Assembly: GCA_964646625.1 (NCBI GenBank)
Contig: CAZYHC010000010.1
Coordinates: 56,004 to 120,003 of the forward strand
Direction: 5' to 3'
Length of the DNA stretch: 64,000 nucleotides
From: DAOULT01 sp964646625
GTDB lineage: Bacteria; Chloroflexota; Anaerolineae; CAZYHC01
Part shown: positions 53,137 to 61,471 of the stretch, piece by piece
Numbering within the stretch: position 1 is the stretch's first letter
Layout: each line of letters opens with the position of its first letter
Notes under the pieces: model-generated
The model's input: only the letters and a program-made list of their open reading frames with translations
Told to the model about the DNA's origin: nothing
The model's database searches: none
Program-made: the position numbers and the translations under genes

Positions 53137-53171
53137 ATGGGCGTGCCGGTTCGCACGCCCATAGCCTTTTT
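53135..53171 (+). terminator. Strong hairpin with T-run
   Basis: Perfect 12-bp stem CTATGGGCGTGC (53135-53146) and GCACGCCCATAG (53153-53164), loop 6, then CC and TTTTT (53167-53171). Terminates plus-strand transcription from the integrase remnant, or acts at the start of the transcript from 53131. Confidence 0.75.
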
Positions 53172-53238
53172 GCTAAACTGTCCGGCGTCTTTACACTAGA
53201 TAGAATACACTGGCACTCCGTTGAGGAGCACCGATACC

Positions 53239-53538
53239 ATGGGATACAAAGAACGTTCAGAATGTTCGTCCCCTACTTTGGCTATTATTATAAGCTGGCT
53301 GGCCGGTGTAGTGACAGGAGGCACCGCTGCTTCCTGGTTGCTTCAAGCGTCTTTCCTCAGCCTGTTCCTCTCCCCACCTCTGACTTTTCCGCTGATTTTC
53401 CTGCTGTTGTTACTTTTATGGAGAGAGATGGGAGAGGGAAGGGAAGAGAAAGGGGAGGAAAGAGAGAGGCACCCTGTATGTCCTATCTCAAATCTCGTCG
53501 TATCTCGCTCTCATACGGTGATAGCTGAAAGGAGTTGA
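53239..53538 (+). CDS. Possible small membrane protein
   Basis: 99 residues from ATG 53239 (GAGGAG 10 nt upstream). One or two hydrophobic helices (IIISWLAGVVTGGTAASWLL and LTFPLIFLLLLLLW, ~16-60), then a highly charged tail. No family recognised. Another overlapping frame is also open, so reality is uncertain. Confidence 0.35.
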   Translation: MGYKERSECSSPTLAIIISWLAGVVTGGTAASWLLQASFLSLFLSPPLTFPLIFLLLLLLWREMGEGREEKGEERERHPVCPISNLVVSRSHTVIAERS

Positions 53539-53549
53539 TATAACTTATT

Positions 53550-56537
53550 ATGGCAAACCCCTTGCTCAAAGTCTTAGAGATAGTGGTGGAGGGTAGATGG
53601 GCCGGTTGGATTATCAACCTGGGCCTGATCCCGCTGCTGATCGTGCTCAGCGTCTTGCTCCCACCCGTCTCAGCGATGGAACGCATCTTTGAGGCCGGTT
53701 ATTCCACTATTGATAGAGACGGAGGAGCTATTATCAATCCCGATGGCTCTCAGATAACCTTTTTGCCGGAAGGGATGTCGGGCAGAATCAAAGCTAAATT
53801 GAGCATCACGCCACGGATCTCTTTCCTGGAAGGGTCGGCGGGCGGGGACCTGTTACAGGCCGCCGAAGTGATGCCCGCCAATCTGATCATGAAAAGCCCC
53901 CTCTATGCCATCGAGGTGCGAGGCAGCAAAAAACCCAACGCGGTGGTTATTACCATTCCCATTCCCAACGACGCCGAGCCTTATAGAACGCTCGATCTCT
54001 ACACCTGGACGGGCGAACGCTGGCAGTGGTTGCCCAGCCACCTGATACCCGAAGCAGATGTCGTAGAAAGTCGTCTTTCTCATGTTCCTGCTTCGGTGGT
54101 AATAATGCAAACCAAGCTCATCGCTCCGGCCATCTCCGCCGGGATGGACACGTTAGAGGAAGCTATGCCCGCTGAGGGCAAAGAGGTTCTGGTGGAGTTC
54201 AATCCCCAGGGCTTGCGCCTCAGCGGAGATGGCACTATCGCCGGCGACCTGGGTTCTCTGCCCAAGGCCACTCAAGACGCTTCGTACATTGTGCTGCCCA
54301 CCTTGCGCAATTGGGGCGACGATGGGGTGGTAAGAAGCGATCTTATCGATAATACGCTGGTCAGCAGAGATCTCAGGGAGAGACACATCGCCTCCATTGT
54401 CGGCCTGGTGGTGCAGAACATGTATCCCGGCATCGACATCGACTATCGGGGCATTAACCCTAATCTGCGCGACGATTACAGTGCCTTCATCGCCGATTTA
54501 GCCGCCGCTCTACACGAGCATCAGAAGCTTTTGACGGTCAGAGTGGGGCCGCCCTCCCCGGTGGCCGCCGACCGTTGGGATACAGGGGTCTACGACTGGC
54601 AGGCGCTTGGTCGGGCCGCCGACGGGCTCAAGATTCCGGCCCTGGAACAACCAAAAGCCTATGCCCCCGGCGGAACAATGGAAGCCTTGCTTTCCTGGAC
54701 AGTGGGAGAGGTCAACCGTTACAAGATACAGCTCATTATCTCGGTCCGAAGCATGGAGAAAGTCGATGACGTGCTCATCGAACGCACCTACAGCGAGGCT
54801 CTGGAACCTCTCAATCAGGTCATCATCGAGGGAGAGCCAGAAAGCGTCGTGCCTGGTCAGGAAGTGACCTTATCGCTGGCTGCGCTGCGAGACTCAACCG
54901 GCATCCAGTTTGACGAGGCGAGCGGGACCTACTGGTTCAGCTATAGAAACGGGGAGGGAAAAGAACACACCATCTGGCTGGAGAATGCAGCCAGCATCGC
55001 CCGTAAACTCCAGCTTGTGGCCCAATACAATCTACGGGGAGTGGCCGTGGAGAACCTGCTGGGCGAGGACAACGACCGACAGATATGGGAGGTCATCCGT
55101 AAGTTCCACGACCTGGTCGTGCCGCCGGTGCAGAGCCAGTTCAACGTGGTATGGAAGGTGCAAGACCCGGCCGGCAACCCGATGTCAGAAGAAACGCGCC
55201 CCTTGAGCGATCCCAAGTATGTATGGACCGCGCCTCAACAGGCGGGAGAATACATCATCGAGGCTGCCGTCTCGGCCGACGGCCAAATCCCTACGGGGGG
55301 AGGAGGACAGGTGGCCCTGCTGGTGGCCGAACCCACCCCCACCCCCACTCCGCTTCCTACCCCTACTCCGTTACCGACTCCCACGCCGGTGCCCACCCCC
55401 ACCCCGGTGGCGGTGGCCGAGGCCCAGCCCCCAGCCGAAGAGGGCGGCGGCGGAGGGGGCGAAGAACAACCCCCACCCGCCCAGGAGTCTGCTCCCCTGG
55501 CTGCGGCCCCCAATCCCGGTTTTGGCTACGGCATCCAGGCTCACATGTATTACACCGATCTGGGGCCTATCGTCAGTGCGGTCAAAGGTATGGGCTTTAA
55601 CTGGGTCAAGCAACAGACGCCCTGGAAGGACATCGAAGGCTCCAAAGGAGCCTACAACTGGGGCGAGCTGGACAAAATAGCCGACGTGATGCACAACTCC
55701 GGCGTCAACGTTTTGTTCAGCGTGGTCAAAGCGCCCGGCTGGGCCAGGCCGCCTAACACCGACATGAGCGTGGAAGGGCCACCGGCCAATCCCCAGGATT
55801 ACGCCGACTTCATGGGAGCGATGGCCGCCCACTTCAAGGGTCGCGTGCAGGCTTACGAAATCTGGAACGAGCAAAACCTGCACTACGAATGGGGCAATGA
55901 GCAGTTGGATGCCGCCCGTTACGTGGAACTTTTGAAGCTGGCCTACCATGCTATCAAGGCCGCTGACCCCAACGCCATCGTGGTCAGCGGGGCGCTGACC
56001 CCTACAGGCGCTCCCCAACCCTGGGCTATCGACGATTATACCTACCTGGAGCAGATGTACCAGGCCGGGATGAAAGATTATTGCGACGCCGTAGGCTCGC
56101 ACCCCAGCGGCTACAACGTGCCGCCCGACGTTGACTGGCAGGCCTTCGACGAACCTAACCTGCGCTTCACCGGCCCGGTCACCAATCGTCACCATAGCTG
56201 GAGCTACAAGGCCACGATGGAGGGCTATCGTAACATTATGGTTAACTACGGCGATGCCGATAAGACCATCTGGCCTACCGAGTTCGGTTGGGCCTCATCC
56301 AGCAGCCCGGCGCACAACTACGAGTACGCCGCCGACAACAGCCTGGAAGAACAGGCCGAGTACACGGTCAAGGCTTACCAGATGGGCAAAGCCTGGGGCT
56401 GGGTAGGGGTTATGTTCCTGTGGAACCTGAACTTCAGGGTCATCGCCCCCGGTTCAGAGATGGCCCAGTGGGGCATCGTAGACCAGGGCTGGAGTCCGTT
56501 GCCCATCTACAACGCCCTGGCGGCCATGCCCAAATAG
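53550..56537 (+). CDS. Surface protein: GH18-like N-domain and GH39-like glycosidase C-domain
   Basis: 995 residues. Signal anchor ~18-42. Residues ~200-530 resemble GH18/YaaH-type barrels (IASIVGLVVQNMYPGIDIDYRGINP, shown in part). The catalytic Glu of the D-x-D-x-E motif is replaced: after GIDIDY comes Arg299. The Thr-Pro linker is ~592-655. The C-domain (~660-995) is a GH39/cellulase-like barrel with acid/base Glu774 in IWNEQNL and nucleophile Glu911 in WPTEFGWAS. The C-domain is predicted active on an extracellular glycan, and the N-domain to bind one. Confidence 0.75.
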   Translation: MANPLLKVLEIVVEGRWAGWIINLGLIPLLIVLSVLLPPVSAMERIFEAGYSTIDRDGGAIINPDGSQITFLPEGMSGRIKAKLSITPRISFLEGSAGGDLLQAAEVMPANLIMKSPLYAIEVRGSKKPNAVVITIPIPNDAEPYRTLDLYTWTGERWQWLPSHLIPEADVVESRLSHVPASVVIMQTKLIAPAISAGMDTLEEAMPAEGKEVLVEFNPQGLRLSGDGTIAGDLGSLPKATQDASYIVLPTLRNWGDDGVVRSDLIDNTLVSRDLRERHIASIVGLVVQNMYPGIDIDYRGINPNLRDDYSAFIADLAAALHEHQKLLTVRVGPPSPVAADRWDTGVYDWQALGRAADGLKIPALEQPKAYAPGGTMEALLSWTVGEVNRYKIQLIISVRSMEKVDDVLIERTYSEALEPLNQVIIEGEPESVVPGQEVTLSLAALRDSTGIQFDEASGTYWFSYRNGEGKEHTIWLENAASIARKLQLVAQYNLRGVAVENLLGEDNDRQIWEVIRKFHDLVVPPVQSQFNVVWKVQDPAGNPMSEETRPLSDPKYVWTAPQQAGEYIIEAAVSADGQIPTGGGGQVALLVAEPTPTPTPLPTPTPLPTPTPVPTPTPVAVAEAQPPAEEGGGGGGEEQPPPAQESAPLAAAPNPGFGYGIQAHMYYTDLGPIVSAVKGMGFNWVKQQTPWKDIEGSKGAYNWGELDKIADVMHNSGVNVLFSVVKAPGWARPPNTDMSVEGPPANPQDYADFMGAMAAHFKGRVQAYEIWNEQNLHYEWGNEQLDAARYVELLKLAYHAIKAADPNAIVVSGALTPTGAPQPWAIDDYTYLEQMYQAGMKDYCDAVGSHPSGYNVPPDVDWQAFDEPNLRFTGPVTNRHHSWSYKATMEGYRNIMVNYGDADKTIWPTEFGWASSSSPAHNYEYAADNSLEEQAEYTVKAYQMGKAWGWVGVMFLWNLNFRVIAPGSEMAQWGIVDQGWSPLPIYNALAAMPK

Positions 56538-56586
56538 GACCAGGTTATGGGAGTTCTTGGTTAAAAATATCCACTCAGAGAAGTAG

Positions 56587-56623
56587 CGGCCTAGAGTGCC
56601 GGAGCGGTCCGCGCTCTAGGCCG
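56587..56623 (+). terminator. Stem-loop between tandem glycosidase genes
   Basis: Perfect 10-bp stem CGGCCTAGAG (56587-56596) and CTCTAGGCCG (56614-56623); no T-run beyond TTG, so termination is uncertain. Confidence 0.5.
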
Positions 56624-56663
56624 TTGATTGCGATGCCCCTAAAAATTAGAGAGAGGAATATCG

Positions 56664-58442
56664 ATGTCGTTAAAGGAAACAGGCTCAGCACCTACATCGC
56701 GAGATAAGAAAATCATCGGCCTCATAGGTTGTCTTATCATCGCCGTACCACTGATCGGGCTGGTTATTTGTGCCGGGGGTTTTGCGGCCTGGAGTCTGCT
56801 TTTTTATCAGCCTCAGTCGCCTGCTGGCTTAGCGCGGGCCACCTCCAGATTTCAGCCCACCGTCACCCTCCCCACCCCGACGGTCGCCCTCCTGCCCACC
56901 AACACCCCCCAGCCCACAGATACACCTGTACCCACCTCTACTCCTGCCCCAACTACCCCGCCGACGCCTACCCCGATTGCCCTCGGCGACCCCCAATTGA
57001 TCACCGTGGCCGAAGTGACCAATATCCCGGTTTATCCCGGCGCTCAGGCCGCCGAACCGATCCGGGCCGCTATGGGAGGGGGAGAGCTTAAAGACACCAT
57101 CGCCGCCTACATGACGCTTGACGCCGCCGACGGGGTTCTGGCCTGGCAAATTAAAGCTTTGGCTGATGCGGAATTTGTTTTGGAGGCCGGGGGCGAGGTC
57201 GGATTCGACGAGAGCGGGATGGCCCGTCTTCAGACCACCGCCCCGAATGGTATCCAGGTTCTTTTCACCATCGGCCTCGACCGCGATGGCAGCCTGGGGG
57301 CCCAGGGGGCGACTATTATCGGCATCGAGGTTATTCCCCCCGTGGCAGAGGAACAACCCACACCCGAACCTCCGCCCCCTGAACCCAAATCCATGCATAT
57401 GAGCTCGCCTGAATACGGGATGCAGGCTTTTCTCTGGTGGCGGCCCGAAACGGCCGACCGCGATCTGAAATTGATCAAAGAGGCCGGTTTTGGGTGGGTC
57501 AAGCAAACTTTTCCCTGGCGGGAAATCGAGGGAATGGGCAAAGGGCAGTTCGATTGGTCGCGCACGGACCGGATTGTCGATCAGGTGGAACAGCACGGCC
57601 TGGACCTGATCGCCAGGATAGACAGCCAGCCGCAGTGGGCAGGCGGAGGCTTCCCGGAGAACGGCCCGCCCGATAACCTTCAGGATTTCGCCGATTTTCT
57701 ATCCGCTGTGGCCAGCCGTTACCGGGGACGGATCAGATCTTACCAGGTATGGAACGAGCCTAACTTGAACGTGCCGGGCCGCAGCGAGTGGGGCGGGAGA
57801 CCGCCTAATCCGGCCGAATACACCGAAATGTTGAGAGTCGCGTACCAGGCCATTAAGGCGGCCGATCCTTACGCCATAGTCATCAGCGCGGGACTATCAC
57901 CTACCAGCCGATGGGACGACGTAGCCATGCCCGACGAGATATTCCTGCAGGGCATGTACGATGCCGGGGCCAAACCCTATTTCGATGCTCTGGGGGCGCA
58001 CGGCGCCGGCTACAAGGTCTCACCTGAAACTGACCCCGCGGTGGTGGCCGGCGATGCCGTCCTCCACAACAACGATCCCAGCCCTCCGGAGCGTAAGCGC
58101 ATCTACTGTTTCCGTCATGTGGAGGACCTGCGCCAGATCATGGTGGCGAACGGCGATGCCGATAAACAGGTGATCCTGCTGGAGTTTGGTTGGACCAGAG
58201 ATCCCAGACCGGATTCTCCATACGCCTGGCACGCCATTACGGAGGCCGAGATGGCAGACTACCTGGTGCGCGCCTATCAGTACGCCAAACAGAACTGGGC
58301 GCCCTGGATCGGGGTTATGAGCCTGATCTACCTGTGCGATCCCGACTGGACGGAAGACCGGGAAGAATTCTGGTGGTCGATCACCAGCCCGGAGGGATGG
58401 CCTCTAGAACCATACTACGCTCTACAGAACATGCCCAAATAA
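56664..58442 (+). CDS. Membrane-anchored GH39-like glycosidase, paralogue of the preceding gene
   Basis: 592 residues. Signal anchor ~19-42, Thr/Pro linker ~66-106, a ~130-residue domain of unknown type, then a GH39-like barrel (~240-592). Glu365 in VWNEPNL and Glu507 in LLEFGWT are the predicted acid/base and nucleophile. C-domain similarity to the upstream protein (GFGWVKQTFPWREIEG versus MGFNWVKQQTPWKDIEG; YYALQNMPK versus YNALAAMPK) indicates tandem duplication. Confidence 0.78.
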   Translation: MSLKETGSAPTSRDKKIIGLIGCLIIAVPLIGLVICAGGFAAWSLLFYQPQSPAGLARATSRFQPTVTLPTPTVALLPTNTPQPTDTPVPTSTPAPTTPPTPTPIALGDPQLITVAEVTNIPVYPGAQAAEPIRAAMGGGELKDTIAAYMTLDAADGVLAWQIKALADAEFVLEAGGEVGFDESGMARLQTTAPNGIQVLFTIGLDRDGSLGAQGATIIGIEVIPPVAEEQPTPEPPPPEPKSMHMSSPEYGMQAFLWWRPETADRDLKLIKEAGFGWVKQTFPWREIEGMGKGQFDWSRTDRIVDQVEQHGLDLIARIDSQPQWAGGGFPENGPPDNLQDFADFLSAVASRYRGRIRSYQVWNEPNLNVPGRSEWGGRPPNPAEYTEMLRVAYQAIKAADPYAIVISAGLSPTSRWDDVAMPDEIFLQGMYDAGAKPYFDALGAHGAGYKVSPETDPAVVAGDAVLHNNDPSPPERKRIYCFRHVEDLRQIMVANGDADKQVILLEFGWTRDPRPDSPYAWHAITEAEMADYLVRAYQYAKQNWAPWIGVMSLIYLCDPDWTEDREEFWWSITSPEGWPLEPYYALQNMPK

Positions 58443-58468
58443 TACACATCCTGGCGCTTATTTCACCA

Positions 58469-59041
58469 TTATTTCGTCAGGCTGGCAACCGAGAACGACG
58501 TCTCCAAAGACTCGCACCAGATGATGACAGAACTATACTCACCTGGATCAATGTCGGACGAGATTTCGTAGTTCTGATTGCCTTTGTTCCCTTTCAATGG
58601 GCCCATATCGAGCCATATCTCCTCTGAATCAGCATCGCTTTCGAGCTCATTCTCGACGGCCAGATAGACCCGCAAACCAGGACAGTTTGTCACGAAGAAA
58701 TTTTCCAGGCGTAAGATGTAGCCCCCATCAGGCAACTGATAGATGGTGGCCGTGCCTTCCCCTGCCACTTCATATTCCCCTGGCAGGGGTTGGAATGAAC
58801 CACTGGCCAGGGCCACCGGTTCACCGCCCTCCGGCATAGGCTCTTCCACAGCTACGACGGTGGCTTCCACCTCGGCCATTTGCTTTTTCTTCACATCTTC
58901 TTCCGAAGGTATATCCACCTGCCCTTCCTCCACCTGCCCTTCCTTGACAATAAAAGGGGAGAGCGCCACCCGGGTTGCAACCAGGGCCACCACCACCACA
59001 AAGATGGCAATGCTTATCGTCACAATCAATCTTTTGCTCAT
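58469..59041 (-). CDS. Membrane-anchored DM13-domain protein
   Basis: ATG 59041 with AAGGA upstream. Signal anchor ~5-27, a Glu-rich stalk, then a DM13 domain (~85-190). Its conserved features are GTATIYQLPDGGYILRLENF, TNCPGLRVYL, LKGNKGNQNYEI and SVIIWCESL. The two Cys (CPG and WCE) are the redox-candidate positions of DM13. Downstream neighbour on the minus strand of two other anchored proteins. Confidence 0.85.
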   Translation of the reverse strand: MSKRLIVTISIAIFVVVVALVATRVALSPFIVKEGQVEEGQVDIPSEEDVKKKQMAEVEATVVAVEEPMPEGGEPVALASGSFQPLPGEYEVAGEGTATIYQLPDGGYILRLENFFVTNCPGLRVYLAVENELESDADSEEIWLDMGPLKGNKGNQNYEISSDIDPGEYSSVIIWCESLETSFSVASLTK

Positions 59042-59065
59042 ATTAATCATTCCTTTCTTATTTCA

Positions 59066-59800
59066 TTATGTTAAGTAGGGAGCAGGGATCCCTGCTCCAC
59101 CGGGTCTGAGCGACCCACCAATGGAACGGTCAGAGGAGGGATCGGGATGGGGGTCTGGCTCAGGTTCAACAGTTATAATGAAAAAATCCCAGCCCTGACC
59201 TGTCTGGTCGCCCAGGGTTATAGAATAACCACCTCTGCCCCTCGCATCGGTATTGAATTTGCCGGTGCTAAGCATAGCCCCGCTCTCTCGTTGCATCAGC
59301 CAACCCTCATAAAGCTGCCCCTCCAGGGGAGGCAATCCTTCCACCTGTACCTCCAGGTGACCGCTGGATACCTCCAGGCTGACCATCCCGGTAGCCCCTT
59401 CAGGTCCGACGTTGGACTGGGGGACGTAGACCAGGACGGCCATGAGCTTTTTATACCTGAGCGCTTTGGGGAGAGGCGTAGCAGTAGGTGCGGGCGTCAC
59501 CGGCGTGGCCGTGGGCACACGAGGGACCGGCGTGGCTGTGGGCACATGAGGGACCGGCGTGGCCGTGAGTACAGGAGGGACTGGCGTAGCCGTGGGGGCA
59601 CGAGGGACCGGCGTAGCCGTGGGCACGGTGGGTCTTGGGCCAGTCGCCCGTGCGGTCGGTAACGGTGTGGTTGTGGGGGTGGGCGATGGAATGTGAACGA
59701 CAGGCGTGGGCCAGGAAGGAAAGCTCAATATCTGCCAGCCCAGGGCTAATATCACAACGGCCATAATTATCAGTAAGCCGATAATGGTTGCTTTCCTCAT
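59066..59800 (-). CDS. Secreted-anchored protein with Pro-Thr minisatellite and RskA-like domain
   Basis: 244 residues. Signal anchor ~4-24. Residues ~40-112 are six or so 10-residue repeats of the form PTATPVPxx, a spacer through the cell wall. The C-terminal domain (~115-220) has SLEVSSGHLEVQVEGLPPLE, YEGWLMQRESG and GYSITL, as in RskA-type/CHRD anti-sigma-K C-domains. The rest is Pro-Asp rich. It could sense envelope state. Confidence 0.65.
   Translation of the reverse strand: MRKATIIGLLIIMAVVILALGWQILSFPSWPTPVVHIPSPTPTTTPLPTARATGPRPTVPTATPVPRAPTATPVPPVLTATPVPHVPTATPVPRVPTATPVTPAPTATPLPKALRYKKLMAVLVYVPQSNVGPEGATGMVSLEVSSGHLEVQVEGLPPLEGQLYEGWLMQRESGAMLSTGKFNTDARGRGGYSITLGDQTGQGWDFFIITVEPEPDPHPDPSSDRSIGGSLRPGGAGIPAPYLT
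59508..59640. repeat. 30-bp minisatellite coding the PTATPVP spacer
   Basis: About four to five imperfect 30-bp units of the form GGGACCGGCGTGGCCGTGGGC. Prone to length variation. Confidence 0.75.
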
Positions 59801-59897
59801 GCTGCGCTCCTGGATATCTCATGCTCCCTTTTGTGGATGCTCTCTGGCCTATTTGGGTAAGGCTGAGGAGAGGGCGGCGCTTCGACCCGCCGGAGTA

Positions 59898-60470
59898 TCA
59901 GGGAGGTGGTATTTCAGTAGCGACCTGGAGGGTAATGATATTAACGGTAGTATAAACGTACTCGGCGAAGACCCAGCCCTCGCGCCCGTCTTCCGTTCGC
60001 ACCTGAAGCCAGGTGCCAACCTCGTTGCGGGCCAAAAGTTCCAGGCGGTCGTTCTTTTTCAGTTGGCCGATGACCCCATAGGTAGTGTCCGGCCCGGTGC
60101 GGATATTGAGAACTTCTACGCTGACCAACCCGGTGGGGATAGGAGTAGGCGTAGAAGTAGGCAGTGGGGTGGAAGTGGCAGTCGGAGGGGGCGTCGGCAC
60201 GTCAGGAACGGGCGTAGAAGACGATTCGGATGACTGAGCAGGCACCGGCGAGGTGGATGGTTGAGGGATGGCGGTGTACGTTTGGGAAAGGGCCATGGCC
60301 GTCACGGTCTGGGCCACGATGGCCGAACGGTCCACTTCCGGGCCGGGCCTGTTCCTGAGATAGAGCACAACCATGGCAGTGGAACTCAGGCAACAGATGA
60401 CCACCAGGACGGTGATGACAATAGGGGATAGACGACGCTTTTTAGGATACAAATCCATTGGCAGAGTCAT
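59898..60470 (-). CDS. Membrane-anchored SH3b-domain protein
   Basis: 190 residues (ATG 60470, or 60458). Signal anchor ~16-38, a Ser/Thr/Pro-rich stalk, then a bacterial SH3 domain (~115-175: VLNIRTGPDTTYGVIGQLKK, then NDRLELLARN and GWVFAEYV). SH3b domains bind peptidoglycan or mediate anchoring. First of three similar membrane-anchored minus-strand genes. Confidence 0.82.
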   Translation of the reverse strand: MTLPMDLYPKKRRLSPIVITVLVVICCLSSTAMVVLYLRNRPGPEVDRSAIVAQTVTAMALSQTYTAIPQPSTSPVPAQSSESSSTPVPDVPTPPPTATSTPLPTSTPTPIPTGLVSVEVLNIRTGPDTTYGVIGQLKKNDRLELLARNEVGTWLQVRTEDGREGWVFAEYVYTTVNIITLQVATEIPPP

Positions 60471-60516
60471 AGACGAGCTTCCTTCTCTTATCTCGCACAG
60501 AGGCGACCACGCCTGT

Positions 60517-60545
60517 ATTATACTCTACACCTGGTCGTTGGTCAA
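60517..60545 (-). promoter_or_regulatory. Promoter of the SH3b/RskA/DM13 genes
   Basis: Minus strand: TTGACC (60540-60545), 17-bp spacer, TATAAT (60517-60522), 47 bp before the start codon. Confidence 0.75.
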
Positions 60546-60549
60546 GCTG

Positions 60550-60578
60550 TTGACGGGATCGCAAATTCGTGATACAAT
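60550..60578 (+). promoter_or_regulatory. Promoter of the structured RNA / orphan gene
   Basis: TTGACG (60550-60555), 17-bp spacer, TACAAT (60573-60578). Only 4 bp separate it from the divergent promoter's -35. Predicted start near 60585. Confidence 0.75.
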
Positions 60579-60584
60579 ATAGAC

Positions 60585-60795
60585 AGGACAGCGGGAGTGG
60601 TTAGCCGCTGAAGGGGAAGGGCGACGGAATAGTCGCCCCCGGCCCAGAGCCTGGAGATTGCCCTTTGACCAAGGGACCAGCATCAAGCGGCATGTCCGCA
60701 AGATGGCGGGCTTTCCAAGGCGGGAAGGCTGCCCATACGTGGGCGGAAGAGATTGTATGGAGTACGTCTCCCGACCGACGATCTCCCAAGCCGGA
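60585..60795 (+). ncRNA. Candidate structured RNA, ~210 nt, unknown class
   Basis: From the start site nearly every segment pairs. Hairpin A is CAGCGG/CCGCTG (60589-60610) and hairpin B is GGGCGAC/GTCGCCC (60619-60638). A closing helix CCGGC (60639-60643) with GCCGG (60790-60794) and GGAGATT (60653-60659) with GATCTCC (60780-60786) enclose four hairpins. These are CCCTT/AAGGG (60661-60675); CATC-AA-GCGG/CCGC-AA-GATG with a symmetric AA/AA loop (60681-60705); GGGC/GCCC with inner TTCC/GGAA (60708-60734); and GAGAT-GTA/TAC-GTCTC (60749-60770). No match to tmRNA, RNase P, SRP or 6S core motifs that I know. It ends ~70 nt before the orphan gene start, so it could be its leader or a free RNA. Confidence 0.55.
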
Positions 60796-60867
60796 AAAAA
60801 GTACCCTTCGACGCAGCCTGCTGTCGTTCGTTCTATCTATATAAACACAAAGGGGTGAGAGTCAGAC

Positions 60868-61446
60868 ATGCCATGCACACACCATGACTACCGCGACTAT
60901 ATGGCCAAATATATATACACAACACAGTGGTCTACCGGTACACAGAAGATCTCTAAGCAGATTCTTGCAAACTGTGGCACCTCATTGGACGCCTTCTCTA
61001 CATTCTTCCCAAAACGGCTTGTAGATGTCTCCAATATAGCAAAGGGTCTATCGTACGGGAAGGTCGAGAATATCCTAGAAGTCATCCAGGAAGGCATTCA
61101 AGTAGGACCCTATATCTACATAAGTGTCGCTGCCTTGAACAATATACAAATCCCCTACCAGCTACCACCAACCCCCTACGCGCTATTCAACTCGTTCATA
61201 GAAGATGTGCAGCTTATCCTTACGCTTCTGAACCGATACGATGTCTGGCCAATCATCGCCGACCATGGATACACATTGTTCATAACCTTCCTGGACAACA
61301 ACCCCGAGTTTCGGGGCTACCCATTCCAGGAAACTGATCTTATTAGAGACTATATCCTCGCTGCGCTCAAATACTCTTATCTGATTTGTCTAGTTGGGTG
61401 TGAGGAGCCTCCTGTCACACCTACCCAAGACATCATACCTTTCTAG
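60868..61446 (+). CDS. Orphan 192-residue protein with lower GC than its surroundings
   Basis: ATG 60868 after AAAGGGGTGAG. No family recognised. Rich in Tyr, Ile and small polar residues (KYIYTTQW, GPYIYISVAALNNIQI, LQLILTLLNRYDVWPII-like) with a Cys pair near the C-terminus (LVGCEE). No signal peptide. Three 60-base lines counted by hand give 42-47 % GC versus ~57 % for a line of murJ, and ATA (rare elsewhere) is frequent. This suggests recent acquisition, perhaps from a phage or other element. It follows the structured RNA. Confidence 0.6.
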   Translation: MPCTHHDYRDYMAKYIYTTQWSTGTQKISKQILANCGTSLDAFSTFFPKRLVDVSNIAKGLSYGKVENILEVIQEGIQVGPYIYISVAALNNIQIPYQLPPTPYALFNSFIEDVQLILTLLNRYDVWPIIADHGYTLFITFLDNNPEFRGYPFQETDLIRDYILAALKYSYLICLVGCEEPPVTPTQDIIPF

Positions 61447-61471
61447 CTCCCTCCCTGCCACACGGTCTTTC

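Noticed and set aside
52950..53162. 70-residue minus-strand ORF
   Set aside because: Antisense to the better-supported integrase remnant and overlaps the terminator hairpin.
53127..53528. 133-residue plus-strand ORF overlapping the small membrane protein
   Set aside because: Starts inside the terminator hairpin, lacks a ribosome-binding site and has no protein-like motifs; the 53239 frame is the better but still uncertain choice.
60585..60795. Structured region as tmRNA, 6S, SRP or RNase P RNA
   Set aside because: No tag-peptide frame or tRNA-like ends, no long two-arm bubble of 6S, no SRP GGAAG/AGCAGCC pair and no RNase P core motif (AGGAAAGTCC); the branched closed junction fits none of them.
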